NCBI GenBank assembly: GCA_030626465.1
Contig: DAOUOU010000168.1
Span: 1-6,054, forward strand
Reading direction: 5' to 3'
Length of the DNA stretch: 6,054 nucleotides
Source of the DNA: Bacteroidales bacterium
GTDB lineage: Bacteria > Bacteroidota > Bacteroidia > Bacteroidales > UBA10428
Each line of letters begins with the position of its first letter. Position 1 is the stretch's first letter. Below, piece by piece: positions 1-6,054 of this stretch. Under the pieces are notes generated by a model, which worked only from the letters and a program-made list of their open reading frames with translations, had not been told where the DNA came from and searched no databases. A program made the translations under genes and the position numbers.

Positions 1-1
1 A

Positions 2-1126
2 AGGCAATACCCGCAGCATGAATTTATAGTCCAGTCAAGCTCTGACAGAGCATTTTCTGATAAGGAATACCGGATTTTGGGAATTGATGTGGTGGAAGAT
101 GTTAGTCATTGTGATGTTTTGTTTGGAGTCAAAGAAATTGATATTGAACATCTTATCGCCGGAAAAACTTATTTTTGCTTTTCCCATACAGCCAAGAAAC
201 AGCCTCACAATCAGATACCATTCAAAAAGTCATCAGATCTGGGCATAACACTGATTGATTATGAGTACCTGGTGAAGGATTCAATACGGGTTATTGCCTT
301 TGGGTATTGGGCAGGGATAGTCGGAGCCTACAATGCTTTGATCGGTTATGGAAAGCTGACTAATTCTTTTGAATTAAAACCGGCTCACAAATGTACCGAT
401 CTGCAGGAGGTGAAAAGAGATTTGGCAAAAGTATATTTAACTGAACCTGTAAGGATAGTATTAACCGGTGAGGGCAGAGTTGCCTCAGGTGCAATCGAGA
501 TATTGAATGTTGCAGGCATAGCGGGAGTTGAACCGGAAGATTTCCCGGATACTTACCAGAAGAATGTGTACTGCCAGATAGGGCCACAACATTACACCAT
601 ACACAAGGAGGGGGAAACATTTGATTTTGATGAATTCGTCCATCATCCTGAAGAATTCAAATCTGCTTTTTTTCAGTATGCTTCCAGGGCAAATGTTTTT
701 ATTGCCTGTCATTTCTGGGATAATCGTTCACCAATATTCTTTACCAGGGAACAAATGCTTAAACCGGATTTTAACTTAAAATTAATTGCTGATATCAGTT
801 GTGATATCAATGGCCCAATTCCTTCCACAATAAGAGCCTCATCTATCAGCTCTCCATTTTATGGATATGATGTTTTCAACGGCAAAGAAACAGAACCATT
901 TATTTCAGATAAAATAACCGTTATGGCTGTTGATAATTTACCCGGAGAATTACCCCGTGATTCATCAGGGGATTTTGGGGAGAAACTTGCCGGTGTTGTA
1001 ATACCTGAATTACTCTCAGGCAGGAAGTCAGAAATAATTGACAATGCAACTATTTTAAAAAAAGGAAAACTCACTGATAAATTCTCATATATGAATAACT
1101 ATCTTGCCGGGAAATCAGATAGCTAA
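2..1126 (+). CDS. Saccharopine dehydrogenase-like NAD(P)-dependent oxidoreductase (AlaDH/PNT fold), 5'-partial
   Basis: The reading frame is open from the first full codon at position 2 to a TAA at 1124-1126, giving 374 visible residues. A TTG at 77 is not the true start, because family-typical sequence (VQSS, then FSDKEYRILG) is encoded upstream of it; I estimate 20-30 N-terminal residues are missing. The segments GVKE (Lys codon 131-133) and FSHTAKKQ (His codon 185-187) align by eye with the catalytic Lys and His of yeast saccharopine dehydrogenase Lys1. IAFGYWAGIVGAYN follows, as in that family. VLTGEGRVASGA (about 454-489) looks like the dinucleotide-binding turn, and DNLPGELPRDSS lies near the C-terminus. 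Lys1 reversibly converts saccharopine to lysine plus 2-oxoglutarate with NAD. Many Bacteroidota carry homologues of unproven substrate, so lysine metabolism is inference. No second lysine gene is visible. Its end overlaps rpe tail-to-tail. Confidence 0.85.
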   Translation, partial: RQYPQHEFIVQSSSDRAFSDKEYRILGIDVVEDVSHCDVLFGVKEIDIEHLIAGKTYFCFSHTAKKQPHNQIPFKKSSDLGITLIDYEYLVKDSIRVIAFGYWAGIVGAYNALIGYGKLTNSFELKPAHKCTDLQEVKRDLAKVYLTEPVRIVLTGEGRVASGAIEILNVAGIAGVEPEDFPDTYQKNVYCQIGPQHYTIHKEGETFDFDEFVHHPEEFKSAFFQYASRANVFIACHFWDNRSPIFFTREQMLKPDFNLKLIADISCDINGPIPSTIRASSISSPFYGYDVFNGKETEPFISDKITVMAVDNLPGELPRDSSGDFGEKLAGVVIPELLSGRKSEIIDNATILKKGKLTDKFSYMNNYLAGKSDS

Positions 1127-1765
1127 CAATTTATCAATGATGCCGGCAGGATCGTCTGATTTAAAAATAGCAGTCCCGGTAACCAGTATATTAACACCAC
1201 TATTGAAAAGTCTTTTTGAATTCTCCAGAGTAACTCCTCCATCGACTTGAATAAGTGCCTTTGAGTTTGACTTTTCAATCATATTCTTTAATTCGGATAC
1301 TTTGCGGTATGTGTTTTCAATGAATTCCTGTCCTCCAAATCCGGGATTCACACTCATAATAAGTACAAGATCCAGATCAGCAATTACTTCTGATAAAACA
1401 CTTACTGAAGTATGAGGACTAACTGAGACTCCTGCTTTTACACCTTTCTCCCTGATCTGCAAAATACCACGTTGAAGATGCTTGCACGCCTCCTGATGAA
1501 TGGTAAGAATATCAATGCCAAGGTCGCAAAATTTATCAATATGATTAGCTGGTTCTATAATCATGAGGTGTACATCCAGTGGCTTTTTTGTTATTTTAGA
1601 AATCGATTCAATCACCGGTATTCCGAAAGAGATGTTCGGAACAAAAACGCCATCCATAACATCACAATGCAACCAACTTGCATTGCTCTTATTAATGATT
1701 GAAATCTCTTTTTCAAGGTTTGCAAAATCTGCTGCCAGAATAGAAGGTGAAATGTATCGATTCAT
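1115..1765 (-). CDS. rpe: Ribulose-phosphate 3-epimerase
   Basis: This 216-residue TIM-barrel enzyme interconverts D-ribulose 5-phosphate and D-xylulose 5-phosphate in the cytoplasmic pentose phosphate pathway. The N-terminus MNRYISPSILAADF is diagnostic. All four metal/catalytic positions of the family are present: His33 and Asp35 (LHCDVMDG), His66 (DVHLM) and Asp175 (IQVDGG). The phosphate-binding and flexible loops are seen in SVNPGFGGQ (138-146) and VTGTAIF near the end. I chose the ATG at 1765 because it places the conserved ISPSILAADF at the usual distance; an in-frame TTG at 1780 would add five residues (MDKKI) and is less likely. The length is normal for the family. It lies 82 bp downstream of rpoD on the same strand with no terminator between, so read-through from rpoD is plausible. 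Its last four codons and stop overlap the end of the convergent oxidoreductase gene. Confidence 0.96.
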   Translation of the reverse strand: MNRYISPSILAADFANLEKEISIINKSNASWLHCDVMDGVFVPNISFGIPVIESISKITKKPLDVHLMIIEPANHIDKFCDLGIDILTIHQEACKHLQRGILQIREKGVKAGVSVSPHTSVSVLSEVIADLDLVLIMSVNPGFGGQEFIENTYRKVSELKNMIEKSNSKALIQVDGGVTLENSKRLFNSGVNILVTGTAIFKSDDPAGIIDKLLAI

Positions 1766-1847
1766 TATTTTTTTGTCCAAAAATAGTGTTAATCATTAAA
1801 TCAGAAAGAAAAATTCGAATACAAAATAAAATTGAGAACGGGGACGC

Positions 1848-2711
1848 TTAACCCAAATATGTCTTAAGATTTTTACAACGGGTGGCGTTCTTTAACCTTT
1901 TAATTGCTTTTTCTTTAATCTGGCGCACTCTTTCGCGGGTCAGACTGAATTCTTCACCAATTTCTTCCAGAGTATGAGGGTGTTTTCCATTCAATCCAAA
2001 ATAGAGGCGTATAATATTGGCTTCCCGATAGGTAAGAGTTGACAGGGCTCTTTCTATTTCTTTTCTCAGGGAATCATTAAGTAATCCTTTATCAGGCGGA
2101 GGGGTGTCTTTGCTAAGCATAACATCGTACATATTTCCACCCTCATCCTGAGTAATGGGTGCATCCATAGATACATGTCTGCCAGAGCTTTTCAGTGACT
2201 CTTTAACTTCTTCGGGAGCAATTTCCAACACTTGCGCTATTTCCTGCACCGAAGGTTCACGTTCAAATTTCTGTTCCAAATCTGCAAATGTCCTGTTTAT
2301 TTTATTTATTGATCCTATTTTGTTCAAAGGGAGTCGCACAATCCTTGCCTGCTCGGCCAGCGCCTGAAGAATAGATTGCCTGATCCACCATACTGCATAA
2401 GAAATAAATTTAAAACCGCGTGTTTCATCAAATCTTTGAGCAGCTTTAATTAATCCAAGATTTCCTTCATTGATCAGATCCGGAAGACTTAATCCCTGGT
2501 TCTGGTATTGCTTTGAGACAGAGACAACAAAACGCAGATTTGCTCTAATTAACTTGTTAAGTGCAGATTGATCACCTTTTTTTATTAATCTGGCAAGTTC
2601 AACTTCTTCTTCGGCATTGATCAACTCTTCTTTTCCGATCTCATGAAGGTACTTATCAAGCGAGGGCGTATCTCGGTTAGTGACCTGTTTAATGATCTTG
2701 AGTTGTCTCAT
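1848..2711 (-). CDS. rpoD: RNA polymerase primary sigma factor (sigma-70 family, Bacteroidota sigma-ABfr type)
   Basis: This 287-residue primary sigma factor directs RNA polymerase to housekeeping promoters. Region 1.2 covers about residues 15-47 (SLDKYLHEIG). Region 2 covers about 50-128 and includes ANLRFVVSVSKQYQNQG, the core-binding DLINEGNLGLIKAA, and region 2.3/2.4 YAVWWIRQSILQALAEQ, which melts and reads the -7 element. Region 3 follows at about 129-205. Region 4 (about 213-280) has the helix-turn-helix TLEEIGEEFSLTRERVRQIKEKA that contacts the upstream element. The protein ends KTYLG, as Bacteroidota homologues do. It lacks region 1.1 and the large non-conserved region of E. coli RpoD; this is normal in the phylum, whose promoters use TTTG/TAnnTTTG elements. 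The ATG at 2711 gives the expected MRQLKI start, with no Shine-Dalgarno sequence upstream. It is transcribed divergently from rho and upstream of rpe. Confidence 0.97.
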   Translation of the reverse strand: MRQLKIIKQVTNRDTPSLDKYLHEIGKEELINAEEEVELARLIKKGDQSALNKLIRANLRFVVSVSKQYQNQGLSLPDLINEGNLGLIKAAQRFDETRGFKFISYAVWWIRQSILQALAEQARIVRLPLNKIGSINKINRTFADLEQKFEREPSVQEIAQVLEIAPEEVKESLKSSGRHVSMDAPITQDEGGNMYDVMLSKDTPPPDKGLLNDSLRKEIERALSTLTYREANIIRLYFGLNGKHPHTLEEIGEEFSLTRERVRQIKEKAIKRLKNATRCKNLKTYLG

Positions 2712-3027
2712 GATGAGAAGGTTTGTTTCTATCGACCAATACCGTGTTAAATTTATACAGGGGCATTTCTATCAACAACTACAAAGTCATACGAATATAA
2801 AGGTCGGTTTGTTACCCTGAATAAAGGTTTAAAAATAGTAAAAAATCCCATTCTTTTATTTCCTGTAAAATAAATTTCAAGAATATTTTGGATATTATAA
2901 GTAAATACTTATTATTGTAGAGATTTTCCTACTATAGAAAGTCCTTGTTCAAAACACAATTCCTTTTGAAAATATCTTTATCGTTAGTTAAGAATTGAAA
3001 TTGACATATTAAGTCCCTATTATATCT
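2712..3027. promoter_or_regulatory. Divergent rpoD-rho intergenic region (316 bp, non-coding)
   Basis: No coding region is supportable here on either strand. It must carry the promoters and 5' leaders of both rpoD (leftward) and rho (rightward). It is very AT-rich, especially 2820-3027. I found no full match to the Bacteroidota TTTG/TAnnTTTG promoter on either strand. The nearest leftward -7 candidate is TGACTTTG (minus strand, 2789-2782, one mismatch), which would give rpoD a leader of roughly 65 nt. Rightward near-matches TCGGTTTG (2804-2811) and TCCTTTTG (2961-2968) each have one mismatch and no well-spaced TTTG upstream. A 16-bp inverted repeat sits at 2897-2912. Start sites cannot be placed from sequence alone. 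Confidence 0.6.
2897..2912. repeat. Perfect inverted repeat, 7-bp arms, 2-bp spacer
   Basis: ATAAGTA at 2897-2903 and TACTTAT at 2906-2912 are exact reverse complements separated by AA. The repeat lies 115 bp upstream of the rho start and 185 bp upstream of the rpoD start. Its size and symmetry would suit a dimeric DNA-binding regulator, but it is all AT except one G/C pair per arm, so in this AT-rich DNA it could be chance. It is not followed by a T-tract and is too weak a stem to be a terminator. Confidence 0.35.
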
Positions 3028-4704
3028 ATGTACGACATTCTTGAGTTGAACAAAAAGCTGGTCTCAGATTTAAGAGAGATCGCAAAAGAACTAAAAATTA
3101 AAAGAATAGATACGCTTCGGAAACAAGATTTAATTTACAAAATCCTTGACCAGCAAGCGATATCAGCTACTGAAAACAAAAAGGTGAGCAAAGAAAAAAA
3201 GAGCGATGAACCTTCGCCACAGCACCCGAAAAAGAAGGCAAGTAATATTGCAAGAGATGAGAGGGGGGATAAGAAGCTCCGGGTGCGTCGTCGACGTGTT
3301 GATAAGATCAAAGGTTCTTCAGATTCTGAAAGGATAAATGCGGCCGTTGCAGAGGTTGAGGCAAACCTTAAAAACAACTCCAGTGATAAGAATGAATTTT
3401 CTGATCTGAATAAGAATACTACTCATTTTAGTCCCAGAAAGGAAGATACTGTTCAATCTCCTGAAGGTTCCAGAAAGGAAGATACTGTTCAATCTCCTGA
3501 AGGTTCCAGAACAATTACAACGGAGAGTGAAATAAAAATAAAGTTTGCTGATGAGAGAAAACCTGATAAAATTGTTGACTTTGATGGAGTTATAAGTAAT
3601 TCGGGTGTGCTGGAAATAATGCCCGATGGATATGGATTCCTGCGTTCTGCTGATTACAACTATTTAAATTCACCAGATGATATTTATGTTTCTCAATCAC
3701 AAATTAAATTGTTTGGTCTTAAAACCGGAGATACGGTAGAAGGAACGATCAGACCTCCTAAGGAAGGTGAAAAATACTTCCCGCTAATAAAAGTAGAGGA
3801 AATCAACGGTCGTGATCCAGGTTATATCCGTGACAGGGTACCCTTTGACTACCTGACTCCCTTATTCCCTAATGAAAAATTCACTCTTATCAAGCCCGGT
3901 GAACAAGCGAATCTGTCAGTCAGGGTAATTGATATGTTTTCACCAATTGGTAAAGGACAGCGTGGATTGATCGTGGCACAGCCAAAAACCGGGAAAACTA
4001 TTCTCTTACAAGATATTGCAAATGCTATTGCAATTAACCATCCTGAAGCTTATTTAATTATACTCCTTATTGATGAAAGACCTGAAGAGGTAACCGATAT
4101 GGCCAGGAGTGTTAAAGGAGAGGTAATCTCCTCAACTTTTGATGAACCTGCCGAACGCCATGTCAGGGTATCCAATATTGTTTTGGAAAAAGCAAAACGT
4201 ATGGTTGAGTGCGGACATGATGTAATCATTTTACTTGATTCAATCACTCGTCTGGCAAGGGCTTACAATACTGTTGCTCCTGCATCGGGAAAAGTCTTAT
4301 CCGGAGGTGTGGATGCTAATGCCCTTCATAAGCCAAAGAGATTTTTTGGTGCGGCAAGAAATATTGAAAATGGCGGATCATTGACCATCATTGCAACGGC
4401 ATTGACCGAAACCGGATCGAAAATGGACGATGTGATCTTTGAGGAATTCAAAGGTACTGGTAATATGGAGCTTCAGCTTGATCGTAAATTATCGAATCGA
4501 AGGATATATCCCGCCGTGGATATTACAGCCTCCAGTACGCGAAGAGAAGATTTATTGATTCATAAAAATATGCTCAACAAGATTTGGATACTTAGAAAAT
4601 ACCTTACCGATATGAATTCTGTTGAAGCAATGGAGTTCTTACGGGATCGACTCGTGAAAACGGAGAGTAATGAAGAATTCCTGATTTCAATGAATGGAGA
4701 GTAA
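3028..4704 (+). CDS. rho: Transcription termination factor Rho with extended charged N-terminal insertion
   Basis: Rho is a hexameric ATP-dependent RNA translocase that terminates transcription of untranslated RNA. This copy has 558 residues against about 419 in E. coli. A helical N-terminal domain covers about 1-45 (LNKKLVSDLREIAKEL). A charged, low-complexity, probably disordered insertion spans about 46-183 and includes RVRRRR (85-90) and a tandem 12-residue repeat (138-161). The cold-shock-like primary RNA-binding domain follows at about 184-262, with DGYGFLRS at 200-207. The ATPase core has Walker A QPKTGKT (318-324), LLIDERPEEVTDM with the presumed catalytic Glu350, Walker B VIILLDSITR with Asp404, the Q-loop around LSGGVDANALHKPKRFFGAARN (424-445) and the R-loop GSKMDDVIFEEFKGTG (463-478). 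Long insertions at this place are typical of Bacteroidota Rho; in Bacteroides thetaiotaomicron the disordered region is reported to drive condensate formation. The ATG at 3028 fits the family N-terminus. Confidence 0.97.
   Translation: MYDILELNKKLVSDLREIAKELKIKRIDTLRKQDLIYKILDQQAISATENKKVSKEKKSDEPSPQHPKKKASNIARDERGDKKLRVRRRRVDKIKGSSDSERINAAVAEVEANLKNNSSDKNEFSDLNKNTTHFSPRKEDTVQSPEGSRKEDTVQSPEGSRTITTESEIKIKFADERKPDKIVDFDGVISNSGVLEIMPDGYGFLRSADYNYLNSPDDIYVSQSQIKLFGLKTGDTVEGTIRPPKEGEKYFPLIKVEEINGRDPGYIRDRVPFDYLTPLFPNEKFTLIKPGEQANLSVRVIDMFSPIGKGQRGLIVAQPKTGKTILLQDIANAIAINHPEAYLIILLIDERPEEVTDMARSVKGEVISSTFDEPAERHVRVSNIVLEKAKRMVECGHDVIILLDSITRLARAYNTVAPASGKVLSGGVDANALHKPKRFFGAARNIENGGSLTIIATALTETGSKMDDVIFEEFKGTGNMELQLDRKLSNRRIYPAVDITASSTRREDLLIHKNMLNKIWILRKYLTDMNSVEAMEFLRDRLVKTESNEEFLISMNGE
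3434..3511 (+). repeat. 36-nt perfect tandem repeat inside rho (about 2.2 copies)
   Basis: Copy 1 is 3434-3469 and copy 2 is 3470-3505, identical at all 36 positions; a third partial copy (CCAGAA) follows at 3506-3511. The period is 12 codons, so the frame is kept and the protein gains RKEDTVQSPEGS twice in a row (residues 138-149 and 150-161). It sits in the charged linker of Rho, away from the RNA-binding and ATPase domains. Complete nucleotide identity, including synonymous positions, suggests a recent duplication by slippage or unequal recombination. An assembly artefact is unlikely for two 36-nt copies but cannot be excluded. Confidence 0.95.
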
Positions 4705-4724
4705 ATGCATTCAAATAGCTCATC

Positions 4725-4766
4725 AAAGGGTGTCTCGGTGTCTTGAGTGCACCCTTTTTTATTTTT
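4725..4766 (+). terminator. Intrinsic (Rho-independent) terminator downstream of rho
   Basis: AAAGGGTG (4725-4732) pairs perfectly with CACCCTTT (4750-4757). An inner CTC/GAG pairing (4734-4736 with 4745-4747) extends the stem across a small internal loop and leaves an 8-nt loop. The 3' arm runs into a T-rich tract TTTTTTATTTTT (4755-4766). The hairpin begins 20 bp after the rho stop codon, so it should end the rho transcript and insulate nifJ. Confidence 0.85.
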
Positions 4767-4842
4767 CCACACAGCTTATTTGAAATCAAAATGAATAAGC
4801 TCGAAAAGCCTCATGAGGGCATCGATAAATAGCGATTTGTAT

Positions 4843-4850
4843 TAATTTTG
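4843..4850 (+). promoter_or_regulatory. Candidate Bacteroidota -7 element (TAATTTTG) for nifJ
   Basis: TAATTTTG matches the TAnnTTTG -7 consensus recognised by the Bacteroidota primary sigma factor. It lies 52 bp before the nifJ ATG, which would give a leader of about 45 nt. It is downstream of the rho terminator, where a new promoter is needed. No TTTG is found at the expected -33 spacing; the only upstream TTTG (4836-4839) is too close. The 8-mer alone is likely to occur by chance in AT-rich DNA, so confidence is low. Confidence 0.35.
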
Positions 4851-4902
4851 TAAACTCATTTTTTGAAAGATTAGTTAAAGTATTAAAAATAAGCGTATTA
4901 GT

Positions 4903-6054
4903 ATGACTGATAAGAATTTTATTACTTGTGACGGGAGTTATGCAGCTTCGCATATAGCTTACATGTTTAGTGAGGTAGCTGCCATATATCCCATAACTCC
5001 TTCGTCGACTATGGCAGAATATATAGACGAGTGGTCGGCAAACGGAATGAAGAATATTTTTGGAGAAGTTGTTAAAGTAACTGAAATGCAGTCAGAAGGT
5101 GGTGCTTCAGGTGCAGTTCATGGTTCTCTGCAGGCAGGAGCACTTACATCTACCTTTACGGCTTCTCAGGGTTTGTTATTGATGATCCCAAATATGTATA
5201 AGATCTCCGGGGAACTGTTACCGGCTGTTTTCCATGTTTCGGCACGAAGTTTGGCTGCTCAGGCTCTCTCTATTTTTGGGGATCATAGTGATGTGATGAG
5301 TGTCCGGCAAACAGGTTTTGCTATGCTGGCTTCCGGCAGCGTGCAGGAAATAATGGATATTGCCGCAGTTGCACATCTTACTTCCATAAAATCAAGGATA
5401 CCTTTCTTGCAATTTTTTGATGGTTTTCGTACTTCACACGAAATTCAGAAGGTAGAAGCGCCAACAACAGAACAAATGGCCAAACTTGTAGATTATAAAG
5501 CGCTTCAGGAGTTCAGGCTCAGAGCATTGAATCCGGAACATCCCGTTACAAGGGGAACAGCCCAGAATCCGGATATCTATTTCCAGTCGCGTGAAGCTGC
5601 CAATAAGTTTTACGAGGTTATTCCTGATCTGGTGGAAGAGTATATGCAGGAAATAACAAAACTTACCGGGAGAGAATATCATCCATTCACCTATTATGGT
5701 GATTCGCAGGCAGAGAATATCATCATGGCCATGGGGTCTGTAACAAGCACCATTAAAGAAACAATTGATTATTTGAACAGAAAAGGAAAGAAAGTAGGGA
5801 TGATTTCTGTACATCTCTATCGCCCGTTTTCAACCAAATACCTTATGAATGTGATGCCCGACTCTGTAAAACGAATAGCAATTCTTGACCGAACCAAAGA
5901 ACCGGGTGCAAATGGAGAACCGCTCTATCTTGATGTTTGTGAAGTATTCTATGGCAGGGAGAATGCTCCCCTTATTGTTGGCGGTCGCTACGGATTAAGC
6001 TCAAAAGATACTACTCCTGTTCAGATTATGTCAGTGTATGAAAACCTTGAACAT
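4903..6054 (+). CDS. nifJ: Pyruvate:ferredoxin (flavodoxin) oxidoreductase, N-terminal part, 3'-partial
   Basis: The frame is open for 384 codons and runs off the window with no stop; full-length homologues have about 1,170-1,200 residues, so roughly the first third is visible. The enzyme oxidises pyruvate with CoA to acetyl-CoA and CO2, passing electrons to ferredoxin in the anaerobic cytoplasm. Domain I spans about 5-255. It has YPITPSS (29-35, Thr32), EMQSEGGASGA with Glu65, TASQGLLLMIPNMYK (86-100) and HVSAR with Arg115; these correspond, shifted by one, to the pyruvate/TPP-contacting Thr31, Glu64 and Arg114 of the Desulfovibrio africanus enzyme. FFDGFRTSHEIQK (171-183) and NPEHPVTRG are also family signatures. 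Domain II begins near 260 and carries DRTKEPG (329-335) and GGRYGLSSKD. The iron-sulfur and TPP domains lie beyond the window. The ATG at 4903 is the only plausible start; an in-frame stop lies at 4876-4878. Confidence 0.97.
   Translation, partial: MTDKNFITCDGSYAASHIAYMFSEVAAIYPITPSSTMAEYIDEWSANGMKNIFGEVVKVTEMQSEGGASGAVHGSLQAGALTSTFTASQGLLLMIPNMYKISGELLPAVFHVSARSLAAQALSIFGDHSDVMSVRQTGFAMLASGSVQEIMDIAAVAHLTSIKSRIPFLQFFDGFRTSHEIQKVEAPTTEQMAKLVDYKALQEFRLRALNPEHPVTRGTAQNPDIYFQSREAANKFYEVIPDLVEEYMQEITKLTGREYHPFTYYGDSQAENIIMAMGSVTSTIKETIDYLNRKGKKVGMISVHLYRPFSTKYLMNVMPDSVKRIAILDRTKEPGANGEPLYLDVCEVFYGRENAPLIVGGRYGLSSKDTTPVQIMSVYENLEH

Noticed and set aside
1778..1785. TATTTTTG on the minus strand upstream of rpe as a -7 promoter element
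   Set aside because: It matches TAnnTTTG, but no TTTG lies at the proper -33 spacing, and it would place the transcription start within a few bases of the ATG. In AT-rich DNA an 8-mer with two free positions is weak evidence.
1472..1799. Plus-strand open frames of 76 and 78 codons overlapping rpe
   Set aside because: Both are antisense to the well-supported rpe coding region and overlap each other in different frames; no family resemblance.
3001..3024. TTGACA followed by TATTAT just upstream of rho, resembling an E. coli-type promoter
   Set aside because: The spacing (12 bp) is far too short, transcription would start at the ATG, and the Bacteroidota primary sigma factor does not use the E. 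coli consensus.
3135..3377. 80-codon antisense frame opposite the Rho linker, rich in Ser, Phe and Leu
   Set aside because: The composition is explained by reading the Lys/Glu-rich rho linker backwards; the hydrophobic look is a complement effect, not a membrane protein.
3434..3511. Tandem repeat as a CRISPR fragment
   Set aside because: The copies are directly adjacent without spacers, are in frame and lie inside rho.
4560..4789. Minus-strand open frames of 61-70 codons over the end of rho and its terminator
   Set aside because: They cross the terminator hairpin and the rho C-terminal coding region, with no recognisable product.
4809..4818. CCTCATGAGG 10-bp perfect palindrome between rho and nifJ
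   Set aside because: It has no spacer or T-tract and no second copy in the window; a single 10-bp palindrome could be chance, although an operator upstream of nifJ cannot be excluded.
5434..5814. 126-codon antisense open frame within nifJ
   Set aside because: It lies wholly inside strongly conserved nifJ coding sequence, its translation (Cys-, Phe- and Ile-rich) resembles no family I know, and it has no upstream signals; it is a shadow of the real gene.

Overview
The window looks like chromosomal housekeeping DNA from an anaerobic member of the Bacteroidota, probably class Bacteroidia. Four things point there: a 287-residue primary sigma factor that starts MRQLKI and lacks region 1.1 (the Bacteroidota sigma-ABfr form); a Rho factor with a long charged insertion between its N-terminal helical domain and its RNA-binding domain; start codons without Shine-Dalgarno sequences; and a single-chain pyruvate:ferredoxin oxidoreductase, an enzyme of anaerobic metabolism. 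The DNA is moderately AT-rich and the intergenic spaces are strongly AT-rich.

Layout. Positions 2-1126 (+) hold the 3' part of a saccharopine dehydrogenase-like (alanine dehydrogenase/PNT-type) oxidoreductase whose first residues lie outside the window. It runs tail-to-tail into ribulose-phosphate 3-epimerase, rpe (1115-1765, -), and the two coding regions overlap by 12 bp. Upstream of rpe on the same strand is rpoD (1848-2711, -). The 82-bp rpoD-rpe gap has no visible terminator, so the two may be co-transcribed. A 316-bp AT-rich divergent region (2712-3027) separates rpoD from rho (3028-4704, +). It must hold the start signals of both genes and contains a 16-bp inverted repeat. rho ends in a clear intrinsic terminator (4725-4766). 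After a 198-bp gap, nifJ (4903 to beyond the window end, +) encodes the N-terminal part of pyruvate:ferredoxin oxidoreductase.

How the genes relate. rpoD and rho, which set transcription initiation and termination genome-wide, are divergently transcribed from one shared region. rpe serves the pentose phosphate pathway and nifJ links glycolytic pyruvate to acetyl-CoA and reduced ferredoxin. I see no mobile element, CRISPR array, tRNA, rRNA, defence system or anything resembling a new multi-gene system. The most distinctive local features are a perfect 36-nt tandem duplication in the linker of rho, the convergent gene overlap, and the dyad between rpoD and rho.
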